Assembly: GCA_017508975.1 (NCBI GenBank)
Contig: JAFWQU010000003.1
Location: 62,001-126,000 of the forward strand
Length of the DNA stretch: 64,000 bases
Direction of reading: 5' to 3'
Source of the DNA: Clostridia bacterium
GTDB lineage: Bacteria > Bacillota > Clostridia > Christensenellales > Aristaeellaceae
Shown: one piece after another, positions 33,546 through 41,303 of the stretch
Layout of the letters: the number at the start of each line of letters is the position of its first letter
Position numbering within the stretch: the stretch's first letter is position 1
The notes under the pieces: model-generated
Told to the model about the DNA's origin: nothing
Seen by the model: the letters and a program-made list of their open reading frames with translations, nothing else
Database searches by the model: none
Program-made: the position numbers and the translations under genes

Positions 33546-35525
33546 ATGCACAGATTCTGGCTGGCCCTGGCGGTGCTGGCGCTGCTGGCGGGCGCGGCCT
33601 GTGCGGAGGATCTGGTGATCAGCGAGGTGATGGCCTCCAACGGCACCTACTCCGGCGGCCACGCCTACGACTGGGTGGAGCTGCACAACGTCAGCGGCGG
33701 CATGCTGGACCTGTCCGGCTGGATGCTCTCCGACAGCCCGAAGAAGCCGGCGAAATTCGTCTTTCCCGCCGGCAGCAGGGTGAAAAAGGACGGCTATGTG
33801 CTGGTCTACTGCACCGGGGACGCAGGGCTGGACCCGGGCTCCGGCAGCGTGTTTTACGCGCCCTTCAAGCTCTCCGCCTCCGGGGACGAGGCGGTGCTCA
33901 CCTCCCCCGGCGGCGAGACGAGCACGCTCTCCTTCGGGCAGCAGTACGGCAACATCAGCTGGGGTCTGCCCCAGGGCGGGACGGCGTACGGCTACCTGAC
34001 CCAGGCGACCCCCGGCGCGAAGAACGCCGCGTCCGCCTGCGCCGCGCGCGCGGAGACCCCGGTGATCGACACCGCCGGCGGCTTCTACAGCGGCACGCTG
34101 ACCGTGGCCGCCCACGCGGCCCCAGGCGACACCCTGCGCTACACCACCGACGGCGGGACGCCCACCGCAAAGTCCAAAAAGTTTCCGGAGGGCGGGCTGA
34201 AGCTCCGGAAAACCACCGTGCTGCGGGTCGCGGCGTTCCGGGAGGACGCGATCCCCTCGGCGGCGGTCAGCGCCACCTACTTCTTCGGCGAGGACCTGCC
34301 GGTGGCGGTGGTGAGCCTGGTGACGGACAGCGACTATTTCTTCGCGAAGAAGAACGGCGCGCTGGTCAAGGGCACCGGCGCGGTCCCCAACTACGACAAG
34401 CCCTACGAGTACCCGGTGAACATCGAGTACTTCGACGAGGAGGGTGTCTGCCGCATCAACCAGATGGGCACCTTCACCGCCTCCGGGCACTCGGCGCGGC
34501 AGAACCCGCAGAAATCCATCGCCCTGCACGCCCGCAAGGCGTTCGGGCCGGCCTTCTTCGACTACAACCCCTTCCCGAATCGGGACTACACGCGCTACCA
34601 CTCGCTGCTCCTGCGCTCGACGAACTCCGATGCCTTCTCCGAGCGGCTGCGGGACGCGGTGTTCTCCTCGCTGGCGGAGGGGCTGGACCTGTGCTACCAG
34701 GACGCCCGGCCGATCGTGGTCTTCCTGAACGGCGCGTACTGGGGGCACTACAACCTGCGCGAGAAGATCAACAAGTACATGGTCGCGCAGTGGGAGGGCG
34801 TGGATCTCGCCGATGAGGACACGGTGGACGGGATCGACCTCCTTTCCCGGACCGGCGCGGACCGCTGGGTGCAGAACGGCTCCAACGCTGACTGGCTGGC
34901 GCTGTGCGACTTCTGCAAGACCCGCGACCTGAACGACCCGGAGAACCTGCGCTACGTGACCGACCGGGTGGACGTGGACAACCTCTTCACCCACGCGGCC
35001 TTCGAGATCATCGCCGGCAACACGGACATCACGAACGTGCGCGTCTACCGGGTGCCCGGCGGGAAGTGGAAGTGGCTGCTGTTCGACGTGGAAGCCTCCT
35101 TCGGCTCCGGCTCGGACGCGGACACCACGCCGCTGAACAACTACATCAAGCATGTGGGCGCGAAATACTCCGCCTTCCGGCATGAGCCGCTCAACGCGCT
35201 GCTCGCCGTGCCGGAGATGCGGGACCGCTTCCTGCGGCGCTTCGCGGAGGTGCTGGACCACTCGTTCCTCTGGCCGTACGTGGAGGCGCACTTCGCTCCG
35301 TGGGAGGCCGCGCTCGAACAGCTCCTGCCCCGGCATGTCCAGCGCTGGGGCTCGCCCAAGATGAAAAACTGGCGCAAGAATGTCAACGCCACCAAGTATT
35401 ACGCCCGCGTCCGGCCGAAGAAGGTCGTCGCCTGGCTGCAGCAGCGGATGAACCTCTCCGCAGCGGAGGTGGAGACCTATTTCGGCGCGGTGCAGCAGAA
35501 GCTGGAGACGCTGAACACCCGCTGA
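33546..35525 (+). CDS. secreted CotH-kinase protein with lamin-tail and chitobiase-like domains
   Basis: A 659-residue exported protein. The start at 33546 is preferred over ATG 33540 because GGGGAGGA lies 6 bases upstream of it. Signal peptide to about residue 20 (GAACAED). A lamin-tail domain (about 20-125, LVISEVMASNGTYSGGHAYD) is followed by a chitobiase C-terminal-like domain (about 165-250, DTLRYTTDGGTPTAKSKKFP) and a CotH domain (about 260-620). The CotH signature WKWLLFDVEASFG has DVE where most relatives have DLD. Co-transcribed with the GH44 gene, so a role at the fibre-degrading cell surface is plausible. Confidence 0.85.
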   Translation: MHRFWLALAVLALLAGAACAEDLVISEVMASNGTYSGGHAYDWVELHNVSGGMLDLSGWMLSDSPKKPAKFVFPAGSRVKKDGYVLVYCTGDAGLDPGSGSVFYAPFKLSASGDEAVLTSPGGETSTLSFGQQYGNISWGLPQGGTAYGYLTQATPGAKNAASACAARAETPVIDTAGGFYSGTLTVAAHAAPGDTLRYTTDGGTPTAKSKKFPEGGLKLRKTTVLRVAAFREDAIPSAAVSATYFFGEDLPVAVVSLVTDSDYFFAKKNGALVKGTGAVPNYDKPYEYPVNIEYFDEEGVCRINQMGTFTASGHSARQNPQKSIALHARKAFGPAFFDYNPFPNRDYTRYHSLLLRSTNSDAFSERLRDAVFSSLAEGLDLCYQDARPIVVFLNGAYWGHYNLREKINKYMVAQWEGVDLADEDTVDGIDLLSRTGADRWVQNGSNADWLALCDFCKTRDLNDPENLRYVTDRVDVDNLFTHAAFEIIAGNTDITNVRVYRVPGGKWKWLLFDVEASFGSGSDADTTPLNNYIKHVGAKYSAFRHEPLNALLAVPEMRDRFLRRFAEVLDHSFLWPYVEAHFAPWEAALEQLLPRHVQRWGSPKMKNWRKNVNATKYYARVRPKKVVAWLQQRMNLSAAEVETYFGAVQQKLETLNTR

Positions 35526-35551
35526 GAGAGACCATGAAGGAGGAACCCCTG

Positions 35552-35875
35552 ATGAAAGCCTATGACAACCTCGACGACTTTATTGCCGACATGCCTGCGC
35601 TGGCGGAGCGCGCCAGGGGGAGACTGCAGGGCCATGACGGCCGCTTCCGCCTGGAGACGAAGGAGGGCCGCCGCCTGAACCTGACGCTGCAGAACGGCGC
35701 GCTCACCGTCGCCCCCGCCGACGACAGCCCCGTGGACTGCTCCGTGAAGGCCGCGGAGAGCGACCTGCTCGCCGTGGTGCAGGGAAAGCTCAGCCCCGCC
35801 AAGGCGCTGCTCTTCGGAAAGCTCCGCGTCCAGGGCAGTCCCGCCAAGCTCTGGGAACTGATCCGCCTCCTGTGA
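35552..35875 (+). CDS. SCP-2 sterol-transfer-like small protein
   Basis: A 107-residue cytoplasmic protein. The start at 35552 follows AAGGAGGA by 7 bases. The sequence fits the SCP-2 fold, with RFRLETKEGRRLNLTLQNGA and the end VQGKLSPAKALLFGKLRVQG that is typical of the domain. SCP-2 domains bind lipids or other hydrophobic ligands. Its place 26 bases after the CotH gene may mean co-transcription, but the functions do not obviously match. Confidence 0.75.
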   Translation: MKAYDNLDDFIADMPALAERARGRLQGHDGRFRLETKEGRRLNLTLQNGALTVAPADDSPVDCSVKAAESDLLAVVQGKLSPAKALLFGKLRVQGSPAKLWELIRLL

Positions 35876-35878
35876 GGC

Positions 35879-35907
35879 TTGACAAGCCAAGCCCCCGCGG
35901 CTATAAT
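35879..35907 (+). promoter_or_regulatory. perfect consensus promoter of the ABC importer operon
   Basis: TTGACA (35879-35884), 17 bases, TATAAT (35902-35907). It begins 3 bases after the SCP-2 gene stop. Confidence 0.9.
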
Positions 35908-35964
35908 AGCGGCAGATGGATTCGTCCATAAAACTGCATATGCATATTGAGGAGGTCTTTTTCC

Positions 35965-37050
35965 ATGAAGAAACTGTTGGCAATGCTGCTGGCTCTGGCG
36001 ATGCTGCTGGGCTGTGCTTCCTTCGCGATGGCGGATGCCAGCGATTTTGATCCCGAGCTGGTCGCCGCTGCGAAGGCGGAGGGCGAGCTGGTGGTCTACG
36101 GCTCCTGCGAGGAGGAGTATCTCTCCGCGGTCTGCGACCGTTTTGAGGAGCTCTTCGGCATCAAGGTGACCCATCAGCGCCTGTCCACCGGCGAGGTGCA
36201 GGCCAAGATCGAGGAGGAGGCCGGCAATCCCTCCGCGGACGTCTGGTTCGGCGGCACCACCGATCCCTACAACGTCTGCGCGGCGGAAGACCTGCTCATG
36301 CCCTACGAGGCCGCGAACGCCGCCCACCTGCTGGGCCCGGCCTACCGTGACGCCGACGGCAAGTGGTACGGCATCTACAAGGGCATCCTGGGCTTCATGG
36401 TGAACACCGAGGAGCTGCAGCGCCTGGGCCTGGAGACCCCCCAGGATTGGGCGGACCTGCTCAAGCCCGAGTACAAGGGCCTGATCTGGCTGTCCAACTA
36501 CAACACCGCCGGCACCGCGAAGCTGGTCATCAACACCATGATCCAGAAGTACGGCCACGACGAGGGCATCAAGTACCTGGTGGACCTGGACAAGAACATC
36601 CAGGTGTACACCAAGTCCGGTTCCGGCCCCTCCAAGAACGTGGGCACCGGCGAGTGCGTCATCGGCATCGGCTTCCTGCATGACGGCATCTATCAGATCC
36701 TGGACAACGGCTATGACAACATCGGCCTGGTGATCCCCTCCACCGGCACCTCCTTCGAGATCGGCGCTACCGCCATCTTCCGCGGCGCGAAGCATGAGAA
36801 TGCCGCGAAGCTGTGGATCGAGTTCGCGCTGAGCCCCGACTGCGTCGAGCTGGGCGTGCCGAACGGCTCCTATCAGTTCCTGGTGATCGACAACGCGCAG
36901 CAGCCCGAGGCGGCCGCGCAGTTCGGCCTCGATCCCGAGAACGTGATGGACTATGACTTCGAGGACGCCAAGGTGAACATCACCACCTACATCGCCGAGG
37001 TGATGGAGGCCCTGGGCAGCGCAGCGGACGATCGTTTCCAGACCAAATAA
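35965..37050 (+). CDS. ABC transporter substrate-binding protein (Fe3+/2-AEP-type)
   Basis: A 361-residue exported binding protein; signal peptide MKKLLAMLLALAMLLGCASF, with LLGC at about residues 14-17 as a possible lipobox. Start at 35965 after GAGGAGGTC. Family features of the FbpA/AfuA/PhnS group: ELVVYGSCEEEYLSAVCDRFEE, PSADVWFGGTTDPYN, WYGIYKGILGFMVNTEELQR, and KSGSGPSKNVGTGECVIGIG. These proteins bring Fe3+, 2-aminoethylphosphonate or polyamines; the ligand cannot be fixed here, and typical FbpA tyrosine pairs were not confirmed. First gene of a three-gene importer operon. Confidence 0.88.
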   Translation: MKKLLAMLLALAMLLGCASFAMADASDFDPELVAAAKAEGELVVYGSCEEEYLSAVCDRFEELFGIKVTHQRLSTGEVQAKIEEEAGNPSADVWFGGTTDPYNVCAAEDLLMPYEAANAAHLLGPAYRDADGKWYGIYKGILGFMVNTEELQRLGLETPQDWADLLKPEYKGLIWLSNYNTAGTAKLVINTMIQKYGHDEGIKYLVDLDKNIQVYTKSGSGPSKNVGTGECVIGIGFLHDGIYQILDNGYDNIGLVIPSTGTSFEIGATAIFRGAKHENAAKLWIEFALSPDCVELGVPNGSYQFLVIDNAQQPEAAAQFGLDPENVMDYDFEDAKVNITTYIAEVMEALGSAADDRFQTK

Positions 37051-37063
37051 TCCCGCCACCCTG

Positions 37064-37101
37064 CGGAGGGGGGCAGTCATGAAACTGCCCTCCTCCGTTT
37101 T
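37064..37101 (+). terminator. intercistronic hairpin after the binding-protein gene
   Basis: CGGAGGGGGGCAGT pairs with ACTGCCCTCCTCCG with a small bulge and is followed by TTTTC. It probably reduces read-through or protects the upstream mRNA, so the binding protein is made in excess over the permease. Confidence 0.7.
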
Positions 37102-37121
37102 CATCGGAGGAGGAAGTGACG

Positions 37122-39317
37122 ATGAGTCAGAAACAGAGCGCCAGTCTGGACCGCAAAAAATTCTTTGCGGACCCGGTGATGGTCTCCACCATCATCCTCT
37201 TGATAGTCTTTCTCGCGGTGTTCATTCTCTATCCCCTGGCCATCCTGCTGGTGGACAGCATCTATTCCAACAAAACCGGCATCACGGCACAGTTCTTCTC
37301 CGGCATCTTCGGCGAGGGCGCGTTCGCCACTTCCCTGTGGAAGGCGCTGCTGATCAGCGTGCCGGCGCTGCTCTTGTCCATCCTGGGCGGCTCGGCGCTT
37401 GCGCGCGCCGAGAAGAGCTCCCAGAACGGCACGGTCCAGTCCCTCTGCCGCATCATGCCGCCCCTGGGGCTGATCCTGCCGCTGCTGGCCGCGGCGGCCT
37501 ACACCCTGGCGGTGTTCGACAACCGCGGTTCCGTGGCGGTCTTCCTGCAGCAGGCGTTCAACGGCGGCGCCGGGGCCTGCCTGCTCATCGCCCTGGTGCA
37601 GGCGGTCATCCTCACGCCGCTGTGCTACCGGCTCATCGACGGGGTCACGCGGCTGTCCGTCACCGCCGCCCGGGACGCGGCAGAGGAGAAGGCGCTGCAG
37701 CATAAGCAGCTGATGCGCAACGTCATCCTGAGCCTGGTGGTCTTCGGGGTCAACCTGCTGATGATCGTGTTCCTCTACGCCAGCGTCCACGGCAAATACA
37801 GCTTCATCGTGGCCATCTCGAACACGCTCAAGGTGGGCTTCCTGGTGGGCATCCTGTCGGCGGGCGTGGGCCTGCTGTTCGCCTACGTGGAGGTCTACGT
37901 CAAGGTCCGGACCCGGTTCATGTCGGGCCTCTTCAAGGTGGTCTCGATGCTGCCCGTGGTCTCGCCGCCTTTCGTGCTCTCCCTGTCCATGATCATGCTC
38001 TTCGGCAAGGCGGGCATCATCACGCGGCACCTGCTGGGCATCTACGACAACGACGTCTACGGCTTCTGGGGCATCGCGATCGTGCAGACCATGACCTTCT
38101 TCCCGGTCTGCTACATGATGTTCCGGGGCCTGCTGAAGAACATCGACCCCTCCATGGAGGAGGCCGCCCGGGACATGGGCGCCTCCCGGATGAAGGTGTT
38201 CACCACCGTCACCCTGCCCCTGCTGCTGCCGGGCATCGGCAACGCCTTCCTGGTGACCTTCATCGAGTCCATCGCGGACTTCGCCAACCCGATGATCATC
38301 GGCGGCAGCTACGACACCCTGGCCACCACGATCTATCTGCAGATCACCGGCGCCTATGACAAGAACGGCGCCTGCGCCATGGCCGTTGTGCTCCTGGCGA
38401 TCACCATGCTGATGTTCGCCGTGCAGAAGTATGTGCTGGAGCGCAAGACCGCCGCGACCCTGACCGGCAAGGCCTCCCGGATGCGCATGCTGATCGAGGA
38501 CAAGAGCGTGACGATCCCGCTGGCGATCCTCTGCTCGCTGATGGCGCTCTTCGTGGTTCTGATGTACGTCTGCGTGCCCTTCGGCGCGATGTTCAAGACC
38601 TGGGGCCGCGACTTCACCCTCACCACCAAGTGGTTTGAGCAGGTCTTCACCAAGTACAAGGGCCTCAAGGCCTTCCAGGACTCCTTCGTCCTGTCCATCA
38701 TCTCCGCGCCGATCACGGCTCTGCTGTCCATGATCATCTCCTACCTGGTCGTGAAGCGGAAGTTCAAGGCCAAGGGCTTCATCGAGCTGGTCTCCATGCT
38801 CGCCATGGCCGTTCCCGGCACCGTGCTGGGCATCGGCTATATCCGCGGCTTCGCGGGCGGCATGTTCCACACCGGCTTCCTGCAGGGGATCTACGGCACC
38901 GGCGTGATCCTGGTCATCGTGTTCGTGGTGCGCTCGCTGCCCACGGGCACCCGCTCGGGCATCTCCGCCCTGCGGCAGATTGACAAGTCCATTGAGGAGA
39001 GCGCCTACGACATGGGCGCGGGCAGCCTCAAGGTCTTCACCTCCGTCACCCTGCCGCTGATCAAGGACTCCTTCCTCTCCGGCCTGGTCACCGCCTTTGT
39101 GCGCTCCATCACGGCCATCTCCGCCATCATCCTGCTGGTCACGCCGAGCTACCTGCTCATCACCGTGCAGATCAATGAGTTCGCGGAGAAGGGCTCCTAC
39201 GGCATCGCGTGCGCGTTCGCGACGATCCTGATCGCGATCACCTACGGCGCCGTGCTGCTGATGAACCTGGTGATCCGCTTCTTCGGCACCAGCAGAAAAA
39301 CCAAGGAGGTCGAGTAA
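37122..39317 (+). CDS. ABC transporter permease, fused double-unit (FbpB-type)
   Basis: A 731-residue membrane protein made of two BPD-type permease units, each with about six membrane segments. The EAA cytoplasmic loops that touch the ATPase are seen twice: EEAARDMGASRMKVFTTVTL (about residue 345) and EESAYDMGAGSLKVFTSVTL (about 625). Start at 37122 after GGAGGAGGAAG; an in-frame GTG at 37116 is too near that site. Fused permeases are typical of Fe3+ and 2-aminoethylphosphonate importers. It lies between the binding protein and the ATPase. Confidence 0.92.
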   Translation: MSQKQSASLDRKKFFADPVMVSTIILLIVFLAVFILYPLAILLVDSIYSNKTGITAQFFSGIFGEGAFATSLWKALLISVPALLLSILGGSALARAEKSSQNGTVQSLCRIMPPLGLILPLLAAAAYTLAVFDNRGSVAVFLQQAFNGGAGACLLIALVQAVILTPLCYRLIDGVTRLSVTAARDAAEEKALQHKQLMRNVILSLVVFGVNLLMIVFLYASVHGKYSFIVAISNTLKVGFLVGILSAGVGLLFAYVEVYVKVRTRFMSGLFKVVSMLPVVSPPFVLSLSMIMLFGKAGIITRHLLGIYDNDVYGFWGIAIVQTMTFFPVCYMMFRGLLKNIDPSMEEAARDMGASRMKVFTTVTLPLLLPGIGNAFLVTFIESIADFANPMIIGGSYDTLATTIYLQITGAYDKNGACAMAVVLLAITMLMFAVQKYVLERKTAATLTGKASRMRMLIEDKSVTIPLAILCSLMALFVVLMYVCVPFGAMFKTWGRDFTLTTKWFEQVFTKYKGLKAFQDSFVLSIISAPITALLSMIISYLVVKRKFKAKGFIELVSMLAMAVPGTVLGIGYIRGFAGGMFHTGFLQGIYGTGVILVIVFVVRSLPTGTRSGISALRQIDKSIEESAYDMGAGSLKVFTSVTLPLIKDSFLSGLVTAFVRSITAISAIILLVTPSYLLITVQINEFAEKGSYGIACAFATILIAITYGAVLLMNLVIRFFGTSRKTKEVE

Positions 39318-39320
39318 GCC

Positions 39321-40427
39321 ATGAGCGAAACCCAGAAAGTCAAGCAGCCGAAAGGCGTCGTACTGGACCATATCTCGAAAATCTACCAGGATCCCAAGAC
39401 CGGCAAGAATTTCTACGCCGTGCACGACGTGAGCCTGGAGATGGCGCCGGGCAGCTTCATCACCCTGCTGGGCCCCTCCGGCTGCGGCAAGACCACGACC
39501 CTGCGCATGATCGCCGGCTTCGAGTCCCCGGACGAGGGCGAGATCTACCTGGGCGGCGAGCCCATCAACGCCCTGACCCCCAACAAGCGCGACACCGCCA
39601 TGGTCTTCCAGTCCTACGCGCTGTTCCCCCACTACAACGTGTTCGACAACGTCGCCTACGGCCTGCGCCTGCGCAAGGTGCCCAAGCCTGAGATCGAGCG
39701 GCGGGTGAAGAACATCCTGGAGCTGGTGGAGCTCTCCGGCATGGAGCAGCGCATGACCAACCAGCTCTCCGGCGGTCAGCAGCAGCGCGTTGCCCTGGCC
39801 CGCGCGCTGGTGGTCGAGCCCGGCGTGCTGCTCTTCGACGAGCCTCTCTCGAACCTGGACGCGAAGCTGCGCGTGCAGATGCGCACGGAGATCCGCCGCA
39901 TCCAGCAGCAGCTGGGCATCACCGCCATCTACGTCACCCACGACCAGAGCGAGGCCATGGCCATCTCCGACCAGATCATCCTGATGCGCAAGGGCGTCAT
40001 CGCGCAGATGGGCAGCCCGCTGGACATCTACTACCATCCCAACAGCGAGTTCGTCGCGGACTTCATCGGCGAGTGCAACTTCCTCAAGGGCTTCGCGAAG
40101 AAAACCTGGGAGGGCATCACCGAGGTCGAGCTCGACGCGGGCATCGCGCGGGTCAAGGCGGACCACATCCCGGACGAGGGCGCCCGCTGCGAGATCGTAG
40201 TGCGCCCCGAGGCCATCGTCATCGGCCGCACTGGCGACCTGCCCTGCACGGTGGAGCTGAGCTGCTTCATGGGCAGCTACCAGAACTACCATGTGCGCGT
40301 GGGCGACACCCTGGTCAAGATCACCGACAACTGCCCGATCAACAAGGAGATCTTCCAGGTCGGCGAGCAGGTCTTCATCAGTTTCGCGCCCGAGTGCGCG
40401 CACCTGCTGGACCAGATTGAGGAGTAA
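39321..40427 (+). CDS. ABC transporter ATP-binding protein (PotA/FbpC-type)
   Basis: A 368-residue ATPase. Walker A GPSGCGKTT, Q-loop AMVFQSYALFPHYNVFDNV, signature NQLSGGQQQRVALARAL, Walker B VLLFDEPLSNLD and the switch His in IYVTHDQSEAMAISD are all intact. The C-terminal part (about 245-368, ECNFLKGFAKKTW ... GSYQNYHVRVG) is a TOBE domain as in spermidine and iron importers. It starts 3 bases after the permease stop and ends the operon before a strong terminator. Confidence 0.93.
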   Translation: MSETQKVKQPKGVVLDHISKIYQDPKTGKNFYAVHDVSLEMAPGSFITLLGPSGCGKTTTLRMIAGFESPDEGEIYLGGEPINALTPNKRDTAMVFQSYALFPHYNVFDNVAYGLRLRKVPKPEIERRVKNILELVELSGMEQRMTNQLSGGQQQRVALARALVVEPGVLLFDEPLSNLDAKLRVQMRTEIRRIQQQLGITAIYVTHDQSEAMAISDQIILMRKGVIAQMGSPLDIYYHPNSEFVADFIGECNFLKGFAKKTWEGITEVELDAGIARVKADHIPDEGARCEIVVRPEAIVIGRTGDLPCTVELSCFMGSYQNYHVRVGDTLVKITDNCPINKEIFQVGEQVFISFAPECAHLLDQIEE

Positions 40428-40452
40428 TTCTCATACAGATCCTAGCCAAACC

Positions 40453-40507
40453 GCACCCGAAGACCCGGGGTGTTCCGATCCCCCTGGGGCTTCGGGTGCT
40501 TTCTTTT
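40453..40507 (+). terminator. terminator of the ABC importer operon, R1-derived fold-back
   Basis: GCACCCGAAG pairs perfectly with CTTCGGGTGC, with an inner CCCGGGG/CCCCTGGGG stem, followed by TTTCTTTT. The loop side TTCCGATC and the right arm CTTCGGGTGC match the reversed R1 core and its flank (compare 7991-8019), so the terminator seems to have arisen from an R1 copy. Confidence 0.8.
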
Positions 40508-40520
40508 CTATTGTTTATGA

Positions 40521-40660
40521 TACTGATCTCAAGTAAAAGCAGTAAATCAAGCAGCAGCATGCATCCGAAGGTCCAGGGCGATCGGAAAGCCCTGGTCGCG
40601 GCCGGCAGGCCGCGAAATCCCGCTGCTGACAACAAGCATACTCAACCGAGATCAGCATAA
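40521..40660 (+). repeat. R1 repeat, MITE-like unit (short core), best-preserved ends
   Basis: Left end TACTGATCTCAAGTAAAAG, right end CGAGATCAGCATA; inner flanks GCAGCAGC and GCTGCTG also pair. Core at 40565-40619 with CCAGGGC/GCCCTGG and CGCGGCC/GGCCGCG stems. Confidence 0.85.
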
Positions 40661-40689
40661 AGCCTGATCGGAGAGGAGAGGATCCGGAT

Positions 40690-41220
40690 ATGATTTATGT
40701 TCAGGAGGAGCATCTTGTGATCCGGGACCTGCGGCAGTCGGATGCGCAGATCCTGACGGACGAGGAGATCGCACAGGGATGGCACACGGACATCTCCAAG
40801 TTCCTGATGAGACTGAGCGACCAGGCGGAGGGAAAATGCGTCGCCCTGGCTGCCGAGGCGGACGGCTGCCCCGCCGGATACGTGAATGTCTATCGGACCG
40901 GCTTAGGCGGCGCCTTCCAGGGGCAGGGACTTCCGGAGATCGTGGACTTCGGGGTGCTGGAAAAGTACCGCAGGAGAGGCATCGGGAGCAGACTGATGGA
41001 TGTCGCCGAAGAGATTGCCGGGCAGTACGCGGACGTGGTGTGGCTCGGCGTGGGTCTTCACGAGGGCTACGGCAGCGCGCAGCGGATGTACGTCAAGCGC
41101 GGCTATATCCCGGACGGCTCCGGCGTGTGGTATCGGCACAAACCCTGCGAGCCCTATGCGGAAGGAATTGCCAACGACGACGAACTGGTGCTGTATCTGT
41201 CGAAGAGACTGCGGGGGTGA
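40690..41220 (+). CDS. GNAT family N-acetyltransferase
   Basis: A 176-residue acetyltransferase. The core is VDFGVLEKYRRRGIGSRLMD at about residues 98-117 (acetyl-CoA loop R-R-R-G-I-G-S) and GYGSAQRMYVKRGYIPDGSG. The N-terminal LVIRDLRQSDAQILTDEEIAQG part resembles aminoglycoside acetyltransferase AAC(6')-like or RimI-like enzymes, but the acceptor is unknown. GAGAGGAGAGGATCCGG precedes the start. A strong bidirectional hairpin follows. Confidence 0.85.
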   Translation: MIYVQEEHLVIRDLRQSDAQILTDEEIAQGWHTDISKFLMRLSDQAEGKCVALAAEADGCPAGYVNVYRTGLGGAFQGQGLPEIVDFGVLEKYRRRGIGSRLMDVAEEIAGQYADVVWLGVGLHEGYGSAQRMYVKRGYIPDGSGVWYRHKPCEPYAEGIANDDELVLYLSKRLRG

Positions 41221-41260
41221 GTTCTCCCAATACCGATCAACCAGCCAGAAACACCGAAAA

Positions 41261-41300
41261 GAGCCGGCGCGATTGCGCCGGCTCGGCTTGTTTCCGGAAT
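41261..41300. terminator. bidirectional terminator between convergent genes
   Basis: GAGCCGGCGC pairs perfectly with GCGCCGGCTC around GATT (41261-41284). It lies between the GNAT gene on plus and the 1186-residue protein gene on minus; T-runs are weak on both sides. Confidence 0.6.
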
Positions 41301-41303
41301 GGA

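Noticed and set aside
37101-40403. 1100-codon open frame on the minus strand across the ABC importer operon
   Set aside because: Antisense shadow of three clearly real genes; His/Gln/Gly-rich peptide without domain signs. Caused by low stop-codon frequency in GC-rich sequence.
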